DNA from: an uncultured Oscillospiraceae bacterium
GTDB taxonomy: Bacteria; Bacillota; Clostridia; Oscillospirales; Acutalibacteraceae
Reading direction: 5' to 3'
DNA length: 64,000 nucleotides
Assembly: GCA_900548545.1 (NCBI GenBank)
Contig: URKX01000002.1
Span: forward strand, 52,802-116,801
Shown here: piece by piece, positions 17,767 to 26,466 of the stretch
How the letters are laid out: each line of letters opens with the position of its first letter
How positions within the stretch are numbered: position 1 is the stretch's first letter
Notes under the pieces: generated by a model
The model's database searches: none
What the model saw: the letters and a program-made list of their open reading frames with translations, nothing else
Told to the model about the DNA's origin: nothing
Position numbers and translations under genes: made by a program

Positions 17767-19233
17767 ATGAAAAACATTGAAAACAAAGCTATGCTCATCA
17801 CCTATGCAGACAGTATGGGCACCAACCTGAAGGCCCTGGAACGTGTGCTGGACAAGCACTTTGACGGGGTGTTCGGCGGTGTGCACGTGCTGCCCTTCTT
17901 CCCCTCCTCCGGTGACCGGGGGTTTGCCGTGGTCAACTACGACATTGTGGACCCTGCTTTCGGCACCTGGGAAGACATCGACCGGCTGGGGGAGAAATAT
18001 TACCTGATGGCCGACTTCATGCTCAACCATGTGTCCATCCGCAGCGAGGAGTTTCAGGACTACATGAAGAACGGGGAAGCTTCCCCCTACCGGGATATGT
18101 TCATCCACTGGAACGAATTCTGGCCCGGTGGAGGGCCCACAGAAAAAGACCTGGAAACCCTCTATATGCGCAAGGCCCAGGGCCCTTACAAGGACTTCAC
18201 CCTGGAAAACGGCCAGACCGTCCGTCTGTGGAACACCTTCTTTGAGGAGCAGGTGGACATCGACCCCTATGCCAAGGCCACCCAGGACTACTACGGCCGC
18301 AACCTGACCCGCATCGCCAGCCACGTGCCGCTGATCCGTTTTGACGCATTGGCCTACGCCTCCAAGCGCCCCGGCACCACCTGCTTCTTTGTGGAGCCTG
18401 ACATCTGGAAGGTTCTGGATATCGCCATGGAGCCCCTGCGGAAAACCGGTACCGAAATGCTGGCGGAGATACACGAAAACTACATCATCCAGCAGAAGAT
18501 GGTGGACCACGGCTACTGGGTGTACGACTTTGCCCTGCCCATGCTGCTGCTCCACGGCCTAATGTCCGGCCGCACCGACCGGCTAATCCACTGGCTAAAC
18601 ATCTGCCCCCACCACCAGTTCACCACCCTGGACACCCACGACGGCATCGGCGTGGTGGATGTGGCCGGCCTGCTGGAGGAAGACGAGATCGAGCTGGTGT
18701 GCGAAAACGTGGAAAAGCTCACTGAGGAAGCCCGGAAATACATCAAGCTGCCCAGCACCATCAAGACCGACGGCAAAAAGGTCCGCCGCTACCAGCTTGG
18801 CACCACCTACTACTCCGCCCTGGGCTGCAACGATGACGCCTACCTGCTGGCCCGTGCGGTGCAGTTCTTCACCCCCGGCATCCCCCAGGTGTACTATGTG
18901 GGCCTGCTGGCCGGCGAAAACGACATTGAAAACCTGAAGAATGGCGGGGAGCCCCGGAGCATCAACCGCCATAACTACTCCGAAGCGGAGATCGACCAGG
19001 TAGTGGAAAAGCCGGTTGTCCGGAAGCTGTGCAGCCTGATGCGGTTCCGCAACCAGCACCCTGCCTTTAACGGCAGCATCGCCGTGGATCAGGACAGCAC
19101 CGGCGGCAAGCTCCACATCCGCTGGGACAAGGACGGCGCTTTCGCCGCCCTGGACGCCAACTTCCAGGACAAGTCCTTCCAGATCACCTACACGGACGTG
19201 GAAACCGGCGAAACCAAGACCCTGGCACTGTAA
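17767..19233 (+). CDS. Sucrose-phosphorylase-type GH13_18 glucosyl phosphorylase
   Basis: A 488-residue cytoplasmic enzyme matching sucrose phosphorylases in length and along the whole chain. The nucleophile is Asp193 (RFDALAY), the acid/base Glu234 (LAEIHENY) and the transition-state stabiliser Asp292 (DTHDGIG). Where the Bifidobacterium enzyme has Asp-Leu before YQ in the acceptor loop, this one has Arg340-Arg341 (VRRYQLG), so the acceptor may be phosphorylated or otherwise different, for example sucrose 6'-phosphate. The ATG at 17767 follows GGGAG; an upstream in-frame GTG at 17746 is less likely. The reaction releases glucose 1-phosphate, saving ATP. Confidence 0.88.
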   Translation: MKNIENKAMLITYADSMGTNLKALERVLDKHFDGVFGGVHVLPFFPSSGDRGFAVVNYDIVDPAFGTWEDIDRLGEKYYLMADFMLNHVSIRSEEFQDYMKNGEASPYRDMFIHWNEFWPGGGPTEKDLETLYMRKAQGPYKDFTLENGQTVRLWNTFFEEQVDIDPYAKATQDYYGRNLTRIASHVPLIRFDALAYASKRPGTTCFFVEPDIWKVLDIAMEPLRKTGTEMLAEIHENYIIQQKMVDHGYWVYDFALPMLLLHGLMSGRTDRLIHWLNICPHHQFTTLDTHDGIGVVDVAGLLEEDEIELVCENVEKLTEEARKYIKLPSTIKTDGKKVRRYQLGTTYYSALGCNDDAYLLARAVQFFTPGIPQVYYVGLLAGENDIENLKNGGEPRSINRHNYSEAEIDQVVEKPVVRKLCSLMRFRNQHPAFNGSIAVDQDSTGGKLHIRWDKDGAFAALDANFQDKSFQITYTDVETGETKTLAL

Positions 19234-19286
19234 TCTGAAACAGTCCCCCTAGGGGACCTCTGAAACCCGGAAAGGAGGCTTACGCC

Positions 19287-20123
19287 ATGTCTATCCTCAC
19301 TTACAATTTTGAAAGCGAATACTTAAAGAACAACCACGAGGTCACGGTGATCCTGCCCGACAAGCCCCGGGCCCTCACCCCCGAAGAGTTCTACCGCAGC
19401 GGCCGCAAATATAAGGTTTTGTGGCTCTTGCACGGCACCTTCGGCGACCACACCGACTGGGTTCGCAAAACCAACATTGAGATGTACGCCACCGAGCGCA
19501 ACCTGGTGGTGGTCATGCCCTCCGCTTTGAACTCTAACTACTCCAACTGGGACAAGTTCATGATGGGCTACGATATGTTCGACTACCTCACCGAAGAGCT
19601 GATGCCCTTGATCTACGGCTGGCTGCCTGTTTCTGACAAGCGGGAGGACAACTTCATTGCCGGCCTGTCCATGGGCGGCCGGGGCACCATCAAGTTTGCC
19701 GTGAACCATCCTGACAAATTTGCCGCTGCCGCGGTGCTCTCCGCAGCCCCGGTGGATTTCTCCCTGATAAGCCCCGGCAACCCCAACATGATGCTGGACT
19801 GCGCCAACCCCCGCACCCTGGCCTCCATCGAGAACGCCGGCGGCCTGGAAGCTTACCAGAACTCTTGCGAGAACGTGTGGGCCATCATCGACAAACTGGC
19901 CCCCACCGGCAAACTGCCCCGGCTGATGTTCGCCTGCGGCACCGAGGACGCCATGATCTACGAAAACTTGAAAACTTTCCGCAAACACTGCGAGGAGATC
20001 GGCTTGGATTGCCACTGGTTCATCAAAGAGGGCTACCGTCACGAGTGGCGCTTCTGGGACCTGGCCATCCAGGACGCTCTGGACTTCTTCGGCCTCACCG
20101 AGCAAGGGGGCAATCCGTACTAA
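19287..20123 (+). CDS. EstA-type carboxylesterase
   Basis: A 278-residue alpha/beta hydrolase, a paralogue of the protein at 8665. The nucleophile elbow is GLSMGG (Ser near residue 132), with Asp in CGTEDAM and His in GYRHEWRFWD. No signal peptide. The ATG follows AAGGAGGCTTACGCC, 53 bases after the phosphorylase, so they are probably one transcript. It likely deacylates a sugar ester before or after phosphorolysis (inference from context). Confidence 0.88.
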   Translation: MSILTYNFESEYLKNNHEVTVILPDKPRALTPEEFYRSGRKYKVLWLLHGTFGDHTDWVRKTNIEMYATERNLVVVMPSALNSNYSNWDKFMMGYDMFDYLTEELMPLIYGWLPVSDKREDNFIAGLSMGGRGTIKFAVNHPDKFAAAAVLSAAPVDFSLISPGNPNMMLDCANPRTLASIENAGGLEAYQNSCENVWAIIDKLAPTGKLPRLMFACGTEDAMIYENLKTFRKHCEEIGLDCHWFIKEGYRHEWRFWDLAIQDALDFFGLTEQGGNPY

Positions 20124-20168
20124 GCAAAAGGTCTTGGAAACAACACTGGGAAGAAAGGATTGGTTCCA

Positions 20169-21755
20169 ATGAAAGAGCATTTGTTTGAAGACGCTTACGT
20201 GACCGTAACCCAGGGCATCCTTCACGGCACGGTGGAAGACGGGATCAAAGTGTTCCGGGGCGTGCCTTACGCAGCATCCCCGGTGGGCGACCGTCGCTGG
20301 AAAGCCCCGCTGCCTCCCGCCCGCTGGTTCGGTGTGCGCAAGGCTGACCGCTTCTCCGCAGGCGCCATCCAGGTGGACACCCGCGCCGGTTGGAAAGAGG
20401 ACTCCTTCGAGCTCTCCGCCGACATGGACTGCGAGGACTGCCTCTACTTGAACCTGTACACCCCTGCCCAGACCCAGGAGGAAAAACTCCCCATCCTGGT
20501 GTGGCTCCACGGCGGCGGCATGGTGGCCGGCACCGGCATGGCCCCCTTCTTTGAAGGGGAAAAGCTTGCCCAGCAGGGGATCATTGTGGTGACCATCAAC
20601 TACCGCCTGGGCCTGTTCGGCTTTTTGTGCCATCCCGAACTCTCCGCAGAAGCCCCCCAGGGCACCAGCGGCAACTACGCCCTGCTGGATGTGATGCAGG
20701 CTTTGAAATGGCTCCAGGAAAACGCGGCCCAGTTCGGCGGCGACGCCAGCCGCATCACCGTGGGCGGCCAATCCGGCGGCTCGGTGGGGGCCTCCTGCAT
20801 CCTCATGTCCCCCCTGGCCCAGGGCCTGTGCAGCCAGATCATCATGGACAGCGGCTGCCCCACCATGGGCGGCATGATGGACGCCAAGCCCCTGGCTGAC
20901 ATGGAAAAAGACGGCGCTGCCTTTGCAGAGAAGATCGGTTGCCACTCCCTGGCGGAGCTGCGCGCCATGGACGGCTGCGACCTGATGGAAGCCTGCACCC
21001 GGGAGGGCTATATGGCCAACTACTGCAACGACGGCTATGTGCTGCCCGCCGACCCCAAGGAGCTTCTCCCCAACGGCCGGTTCAACGATATGCGGTTCCT
21101 GGTGGGCTTCACCACCGAAGAGTTTGGCTCTTTGGGCTGCTCTCCTGACCTGGAGATCCAGCCGGAGAACTTCGAGAATTATATCCGCACCGTATTCCCT
21201 GCGGACATGGCCCCTGCCATGCTGGAGCACTATCCTCACGGCACCTTTGATGAAACCCGCAAGAGCGTGCTCCATGTGCTCAGCGACCTGCTGTTCCTTT
21301 CCGCAGTACGGCTGGGCGCTGCCGCCGGGGAAAAGGGACTGCCCGCCTTCGTGTACTATAAATCCCGGCCCGACGCTGGCGTGCGCGGCCAAAAGCTGGG
21401 CAGCACCCACTCCTCCGAGCTGCCCTACCTCTTTGGCCGCCCCCAGCCCTGTGCCATCAACCCTGCGGGCATGGATCAGGATGAGCGGGCTTTTGGCCGC
21501 CAGCTGCAGAACTACTGGGTAAACTTCGTCAAAAATGGCACCCCCAACGGAAAAAACGTGCTGGTGGAATGGCCCCAGTGCACCAAGCTGTTTGAGTACA
21601 TGGACCTGGGCGTGCACATCCACCCTGCCACCGAAGAGGAAACCAAGGTGCTGAAGCTGCTCAATGACCTGATGGACCAGCGGGGGGAAACCTCGGTGAA
21701 ACCCTACATGGACACCACCTCCCTGAACACCCCCGGCTTTATGCGCCGTCGCTGA
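20169..21755 (+). CDS. Type-B carboxylesterase
   Basis: A 528-residue carboxylesterase/lipase family protein. The active-site serine lies in GGQSGGSVGA (Ser202), a G-Q-S-G-G variant of the common GESAGG elbow; the oxyanion stretch is LHGGGM (114-119), the likely acid is in TTEEFGS and the His in GSTHSSELPYLFG. No signal peptide, so it acts in the cytoplasm. The start at 20169 follows AAAGGA; a TTG three codons upstream is ignored. Third gene of a rightward run with the phosphorylase and EstA, ending at a bidirectional terminator. Confidence 0.9.
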   Translation: MKEHLFEDAYVTVTQGILHGTVEDGIKVFRGVPYAASPVGDRRWKAPLPPARWFGVRKADRFSAGAIQVDTRAGWKEDSFELSADMDCEDCLYLNLYTPAQTQEEKLPILVWLHGGGMVAGTGMAPFFEGEKLAQQGIIVVTINYRLGLFGFLCHPELSAEAPQGTSGNYALLDVMQALKWLQENAAQFGGDASRITVGGQSGGSVGASCILMSPLAQGLCSQIIMDSGCPTMGGMMDAKPLADMEKDGAAFAEKIGCHSLAELRAMDGCDLMEACTREGYMANYCNDGYVLPADPKELLPNGRFNDMRFLVGFTTEEFGSLGCSPDLEIQPENFENYIRTVFPADMAPAMLEHYPHGTFDETRKSVLHVLSDLLFLSAVRLGAAAGEKGLPAFVYYKSRPDAGVRGQKLGSTHSSELPYLFGRPQPCAINPAGMDQDERAFGRQLQNYWVNFVKNGTPNGKNVLVEWPQCTKLFEYMDLGVHIHPATEEETKVLKLLNDLMDQRGETSVKPYMDTTSLNTPGFMRRR

Positions 21756-21770
21756 TCGATACGGAACACA

Positions 21771-21803
21771 AAAAAGGGCTGCCCAAATTGGGCAGCCCTT
21801 TTC
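21771..21803. terminator. Bidirectional terminator between convergent genes
   Basis: A stem GGGCTGCCCAA/TTGGGCAGCCC (21776-21798) is flanked by A5 on the left and T4 on the right, so it can stop the rightward carboxylesterase transcript and the leftward hydrolase transcript. Confidence 0.9.
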
Positions 21804-21816
21804 TGTTTCTTAGAAC

Positions 21817-22860
21817 TTACAGCTTCTTATAGACGTCCTGCATAAAGGCGTCCGCCAGGGGGATCCACAGCTCGAAGTTGGGATAATCCACCCGGCCGGT
21901 GAACACCTTGTCCCCGGCCATACCGTGGGGCACTCCGGCAAAGGTGTGCACTTCCGCCTCCACGCCGTGGGCTTTCAAGTCGGGATAGACATACCGGAGG
22001 TTGTCCATGGCGGCGTCCTCCCGGCCCACTGCGAAGAAGGTGGGCGGGTACACCACATTTTCGTAGTCGAAGGGGTCCCCCACAAACCGCGGGCCATAAA
22101 TACACAGGTTGGCAGCGGGGGTGGCGTCCAGCTCATCCAGCTCATCGGGGCGGTAGTCCGGGAAGGCATCCTTCACAGCCTGCTTGCCGGAGAAGTACTG
22201 GATCAGCCCCTCCCCGGTGAGGCCGCCGTTGGAAAACCCGGCAAAGGCCACTTTCCTGGGATCGATGCGGTATTTCTCCGCATTCTTCCGCACCATGCGC
22301 ACTGCCCGGGCAGCGTCCACACCAGCCTCTTTCTGGGTCCATGGGTTCTGGTTGGTGCGGTTGAGCAGCTGGAAGCACTGGTATCCCAGGGCGTTCAGAT
22401 CCTTGGCCACCTGGGTGCCCTTCACCACAGACTCCCCATGGTCGCCGCCGGCACAGATCACCACCGCGCCCTTAGGGGCCACATCCTCGGGGAGGAGCAT
22501 CTCATACAGGTAAGGGCGGAAATCCGGCTCATGATTATAGCGCATTCCAGAGTTGTCGGTGTACTCCGTTTCCGTGGGCATATTGCCCTCTGCCCACAAG
22601 TAGGTGCGGGGCTGGGCATTTTCCACCGGTTGCAGGGCGTCCAGCAGTTCCCCCAGCTTGGCCACCTGGGCCTGGGTGTCGCCGTCAAAAGGCTTCCGGG
22701 TAATGACGTTGTACAGGTTGGCGATCTCCACCACCTTCTCCAGGGGATACTGGACATTGTCCTCACACACGGTAACGGCCCGGTTCTTCAGCGGCCCCAG
22801 TGCCTGATACACCGGCAGCATCCGCTTCCAAAGTTCCTCAAATTTGCTTCTGTCTGGCAT
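21817..22860 (-). CDS. Alpha/beta hydrolase (putative esterase)
   Basis: A 347-residue protein with an N-terminal helical region of about 125 residues and a C-terminal alpha/beta hydrolase domain. The nucleophile elbow is GFSNGG (Ser near residue 210), followed by GREDAAM (Asp) and VPHGMAG (His), the layout seen in acetyl-xylan or feruloyl esterase relatives. No signal peptide. The ATG follows AAGGAGCGAG. It lies beside a MATE exporter and opposite the carboxylesterase. Family is clear, substrate is not. Confidence 0.82.
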   Translation of the reverse strand: MPDRSKFEELWKRMLPVYQALGPLKNRAVTVCEDNVQYPLEKVVEIANLYNVITRKPFDGDTQAQVAKLGELLDALQPVENAQPRTYLWAEGNMPTETEYTDNSGMRYNHEPDFRPYLYEMLLPEDVAPKGAVVICAGGDHGESVVKGTQVAKDLNALGYQCFQLLNRTNQNPWTQKEAGVDAARAVRMVRKNAEKYRIDPRKVAFAGFSNGGLTGEGLIQYFSGKQAVKDAFPDYRPDELDELDATPAANLCIYGPRFVGDPFDYENVVYPPTFFAVGREDAAMDNLRYVYPDLKAHGVEAEVHTFAGVPHGMAGDKVFTGRVDYPNFELWIPLADAFMQDVYKKL

Positions 22861-22885
22861 ACAACTCGCTCCTTTTCTCTATGTT

Positions 22886-24292
22886 TTATGGATTCGCTGT
22901 AGCGTGCTTTTTCACTTCTTTACCTTTAGAAAGCTCCTCCACGCCGCGGATTTTTTTCACCCATTTCCCGCTGCGGAGCCGGAACACACACCACACAGCC
23001 TTGATGATCTGGTCGGAATACAGGAACATGAACACCCAGAAGGCGGGCAGGTGCAGCACCAACCCTGCCAAAGCCCCCAGAGGGATGGCAACGCACCACA
23101 TGGTGATGGTGTCCGCCAGGAAGAGGAACCGGGTGTCGCCGCCCCCACGAAGCACACCTTTTGTCAAGATGGAGTTGGTGGAACGGAAGATGATGATGAT
23201 ACTGATGGCATCCATCAGCTGTTCGGCGATCACCTTGGTGTCCGCCGCGATGTTGTAGGCATTGATTACAGGGGTGCGGATCAGGAAGGTGATGCCGCCG
23301 GCCAGGGCGCCGATCACCAAGCCTAGGATCAGGAACGTATACCCCTGGCGCTTGACCTTTTCCTGTTCGCCCTCACCTAGGGTCTTTCCAATGATAAAGC
23401 AGCCGGAGTAGGACAAGCCGGTGATGAAGATGGTGCTGATCCGCTGCACCACCACCGTGATGGCGTTGGCCGACACAAAGGAAGAACCGATGTGCCCCAT
23501 AATGACCGCCAACACATTGTCCCCCACGCCCAGCAAGCCGTCACTGAGCATCACAGGCACGCTCACCCGCAAAAACTCCCCCACCATATCCCGGCAGGGC
23601 GAGAGCAAGTCCTTCACCCGGTAGCGCACCCGCCGGTCCACCGCCCAGAAATAGCCGCAGATCACGGCGGTTTCCACGACACGGGCGATGACTGTGCCCA
23701 AAGCCGCGCCAGCTACCCCCATGCGGGGCGCGCCGAATTTACCAAAGATGAAGATGTAGTTGCCCCCAATGTTGATGAGGAAAGCGCTGATAGACGCGAT
23801 AAAAGGGATATGGGTCAAGCCCACGCTGCGCATGATGTTGGTTGCTACCGTAGACAGCCCGGTGAGCAGGAAGGTGATGGTGGACCACCGCAGATAGATG
23901 GCGCCTTCCAAGATCACTTCCGTTTCTTGAGAGTATAGGGACATGATCTGTTCCGGGACGGCAATGTTCACCACAGTAAACAAAAGCGCCAGTAAAATTC
24001 CAAACCGCATGGCCACGGTGATCACTTTTTTCAAGGACACGAAATCACGGGCGCCCCAAAAACGGGATGTCAGCACCGAGGCACCCATGCTGATCCCCAT
24101 GCACAAAAACAAGAACAACGAGATGAAGTGGTTGGCCAAAGACGAGGCGGAAAGGGCGGTCTCACCCAGCTGCCCCAGCATGATGGTGTCCACCAGGTTT
24201 ACACCGGTGGTGATAACGCTTTGCAGCGCCACCGGCAGCGCGATCTTCGCCAGGTCCTTGTAAAAGGCCCCGTCGGTTTCAAAATACTTCAC
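22886..24292 (-). CDS. MATE family efflux transporter
   Basis: A 468-residue multidrug/toxin-extrusion protein with about twelve transmembrane helices in two repeats (for example GVNLVDTIMLGQLGETALSA in the first half, GLLGVGDNVLAVIMGHIGSSF in the second). The open frame continues upstream to 24349, but the GTG at 24292 begins the usual KYFETDGAFYKDLAKIALP start and has GGGGAG eight bases upstream. Cation-coupled export of small molecules or sugar derivatives is expected. It has its own strong promoter. Confidence 0.9.
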   Translation of the reverse strand: MKYFETDGAFYKDLAKIALPVALQSVITTGVNLVDTIMLGQLGETALSASSLANHFISLFLFLCMGISMGASVLTSRFWGARDFVSLKKVITVAMRFGILLALLFTVVNIAVPEQIMSLYSQETEVILEGAIYLRWSTITFLLTGLSTVATNIMRSVGLTHIPFIASISAFLINIGGNYIFIFGKFGAPRMGVAGAALGTVIARVVETAVICGYFWAVDRRVRYRVKDLLSPCRDMVGEFLRVSVPVMLSDGLLGVGDNVLAVIMGHIGSSFVSANAITVVVQRISTIFITGLSYSGCFIIGKTLGEGEQEKVKRQGYTFLILGLVIGALAGGITFLIRTPVINAYNIAADTKVIAEQLMDAISIIIIFRSTNSILTKGVLRGGGDTRFLFLADTITMWCVAIPLGALAGLVLHLPAFWVFMFLYSDQIIKAVWCVFRLRSGKWVKKIRGVEELSKGKEVKKHATANP

Positions 24293-24357
24293 AGAAAACT
24301 CCCCTTTTGCGGCCCTCTCCCCGGGCCAAATTTTAGTTGCAAATAACATTATCTAGA

Positions 24358-24386
24358 AGTATATCATTTTATACGATATATTGCAA
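24358..24386 (-). promoter_or_regulatory. Promoter for MATE gene
   Basis: Minus-strand TTGCAA (24386-24381), 17-base spacer, TATACT (24363-24358), about 60 bases before the GTG start at 24292. Confidence 0.75.
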
Positions 24387-24462
24387 GTGTGGGGCAGCCT
24401 TACCGCTGGCTTCCCGCCGTTTTTTTCTAAAAGAATGCCCCTTGGACAATCTTGGCAGCCTA

Positions 24463-24491
24463 TTGACGGGCGGCTGTTTTTTTGCTAGTAT
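24463..24491 (+). promoter_or_regulatory. Promoter for GH13_31 glucosidase gene
   Basis: TTGACG (24463-24468), 17-base spacer, TAGTAT (24486-24491); the ATG is at 24548. Confidence 0.7.
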
Positions 24492-24547
24492 GTGGCTGAA
24501 AAGCACGGCGTCCCACGGCTGGCGCCTCACAGGAAGGAGCACACCCC

Positions 24548-26215
24548 ATGGAACAAAAATGGTGGCAAAAAGAGATCATTTATCAAATATACCCCAAAAG
24601 CTTTCGGGACAGCAACGGCGACGGCATTGGGGATCTTCCGGGCATTGTACAAAAGCTGCCCTATCTGAAAGACCTGGGTGTGACCATGCTGTGGCTGTGC
24701 CCCATTTACCAGTCCCCCATGGACGACAACGGCTATGATGTATCCGATTACCAAGCGCTGGCCCCGGAGTTCGGCACCATGGAGGATTTGGAACTGCTGA
24801 TCCAAGAAGCTGGGAAACTGGGCATCCGCATCTTGCTGGACCTGGTCATCAACCACACCTCCGACGAGCACGCCTGGTTCCAGCAGGCTTTGACCGACCC
24901 GCAAAGCCCCTACCACGACTATTATATTTTTAAGTCCGGCAAGCAGCCCCCCAACAACTGGCGGTCCGTCTTTGGGGGCAGTGTGTGGGAAAAGGTGCCC
25001 GGCCGGGATGAGTATTACTTCCACGCTTTCGGAAAAAAACAGCCCGACCTCAACTGGGAAAACCCCGCCCTGCGCCAAGAGCTGTACCACATGGTCAACT
25101 GGTGGCTGGACAAGGGCATTGCCGGCTTCCGTGTAGACGCCATCAACTTTATCAAGAAAGACCAGACCTGGGCCAGCCGGGAACCGGACGGCCCCGACGG
25201 CCTGGTGGACTGTACCAAGACCAGCCGCAATCAGCCGGGGATGGGGGCCTTCCTGGAAGAGCTGGGCCGGGAAACCTTCCAGAAGCACGACTGCGTCACG
25301 GTGGCCGAAGCCGCCGGCGTGGACTATGAGGACCTGGAGGCGTTCATCGGGGAACATGGCTACTTCTCCATGATCTTCGACTTCCACTACTCCGACCTGG
25401 ACGTGGCCCCCAGCGGCAAGTGGTTTGACAAAGCCCCCTGTACCCTCCCGGAGCTGGGGCGCCTGATCCTTCACAGCCAGACCTCCCTGCAAAAGTGGGG
25501 CTGGGCAGCCAACTTCATGGAGAACCACGACCAACCCCGGGCCACCACCAAATTCCTGGGGGCTGCCCAGGAAAACCAGGACGCTGTAAAGACCCTGGGC
25601 GCCCTGCACTTCTTCCTGCGGGGGACGCCTTTCATCTACCAGGGGCAGGAGCTGGGCATGGTCAATTTCCAGCGCAGTTCCATCGGCCAATTCAATGACC
25701 TCTCCAGCATTGACCAGTATCAGCGGGCCATAGAAGAGGGCCTGAGCCAGGAAGAGGCCCTGAAAGCTGTGAACCGCCGCAGCCGGGACAACGCCCGCAC
25801 CCCCTTCCCCTGGACTGGGGAACAGTACGGCGGGTTCTCCCAGGCAAAGCCCTGGCTGGAGATGACCCAGGAGTACCCTGCCATCAACGCCCAAGAGCAG
25901 CAGGCCCGGAAGGACAGCGTCCTCCAGTTCTACAAGGACATGATCGCCTTCCGCCAGAACGGCCCCTGCAGCCAGGCCCTGACCTGGGGCAGCATCGCCC
26001 CGGTGGAGTCCTCCCCCAATGTGATCGCCTACTGCCGGGAAACAGAGGGCCAGCGGATCTGGTGCTGGTTCAACCTGGGGGACACCCCTTCCCAAGAGCC
26101 CCTGCCGGCCTCTTCCCTGAAGCCTGTTTGGGGCAATGCGGACACGGCCACCCTTGGGGACGGCACCCTGACCCTGCCCCCCTACCAGTTCCTCCTGCTA
26201 GAGGAAACCCTCTGA
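24548..26215 (+). CDS. GH13 alpha-glucosidase (oligo-1,6-glucosidase type)
   Basis: A 555-residue GH13_31-type enzyme of normal length. The nucleophile is Asp197 (GFRVDAINF), the acid/base Glu254 (TVAEAAGV), the stabiliser Asp328 (MENHDQPR); a calcium-type loop DSNGDGIGD sits at residues 21-29. The residue after the nucleophile is Ala198 rather than the Val typical of strict alpha-1,6 enzymes, so alpha-1,4 or mixed specificity is possible. No signal peptide, so it hydrolyses imported oligosaccharides or their phosphates. The ATG follows AAGGAG and it is flanked by its own promoter and terminator. Confidence 0.92.
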   Translation: MEQKWWQKEIIYQIYPKSFRDSNGDGIGDLPGIVQKLPYLKDLGVTMLWLCPIYQSPMDDNGYDVSDYQALAPEFGTMEDLELLIQEAGKLGIRILLDLVINHTSDEHAWFQQALTDPQSPYHDYYIFKSGKQPPNNWRSVFGGSVWEKVPGRDEYYFHAFGKKQPDLNWENPALRQELYHMVNWWLDKGIAGFRVDAINFIKKDQTWASREPDGPDGLVDCTKTSRNQPGMGAFLEELGRETFQKHDCVTVAEAAGVDYEDLEAFIGEHGYFSMIFDFHYSDLDVAPSGKWFDKAPCTLPELGRLILHSQTSLQKWGWAANFMENHDQPRATTKFLGAAQENQDAVKTLGALHFFLRGTPFIYQGQELGMVNFQRSSIGQFNDLSSIDQYQRAIEEGLSQEEALKAVNRRSRDNARTPFPWTGEQYGGFSQAKPWLEMTQEYPAINAQEQQARKDSVLQFYKDMIAFRQNGPCSQALTWGSIAPVESSPNVIAYCRETEGQRIWCWFNLGDTPSQEPLPASSLKPVWGNADTATLGDGTLTLPPYQFLLLEETL

Positions 26216-26245
26216 CGGGAACAGCCAAAGCGCCTTTCAAACAGC

Positions 26246-26284
26246 AAAACGCCCCTGCTGGGAACTTCCAGCAGGGGCGTTTTT
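26246..26284 (+). terminator. Terminator of glucosidase gene
   Basis: A 13-bp stem ACGCCCCTGCTGG/CCAGCAGGGGCGT (26249-26280) with a six-base loop, followed by T5. It lies 33 bases after the glucosidase stop. Confidence 0.9.
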
Positions 26285-26421
26285 GGGGGTGAGGAACCGT
26301 TGGTCCACGCGCCTTGGACTTTAAACGAAAGCGGTTTTTCTTCCCTTGGGTCCGAAGCCTTAACCAAACGGTATACTGTTGAGAGGGAAGTTCCCTCAAT
26401 CTCTTTTCAGCCAAAGGGTGT

Positions 26422-26450
26422 AAAAAAAGCCCGCTGTTTCCCAGCAGGCT
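26422..26450 (-). terminator. Terminator of the acyl-CoA synthetase fusion gene
   Basis: The leftward transcript forms AGCCTGCTG/CAGCGGGCT (nine pairs, one G-U) with a five-base loop and T7. It lies 16 bases after the stop of the gene at 26467. Confidence 0.88.
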
Positions 26451-26466
26451 TTTCCCTGAAAACTTG

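Noticed and set aside
19323..21623. A 766-codon minus-strand frame across the esterase and carboxylesterase genes
   Set aside because: Both plus-strand genes have active-site motifs and ribosome sites; the antisense product is His/Gly/Val-rich and unlike a protein.
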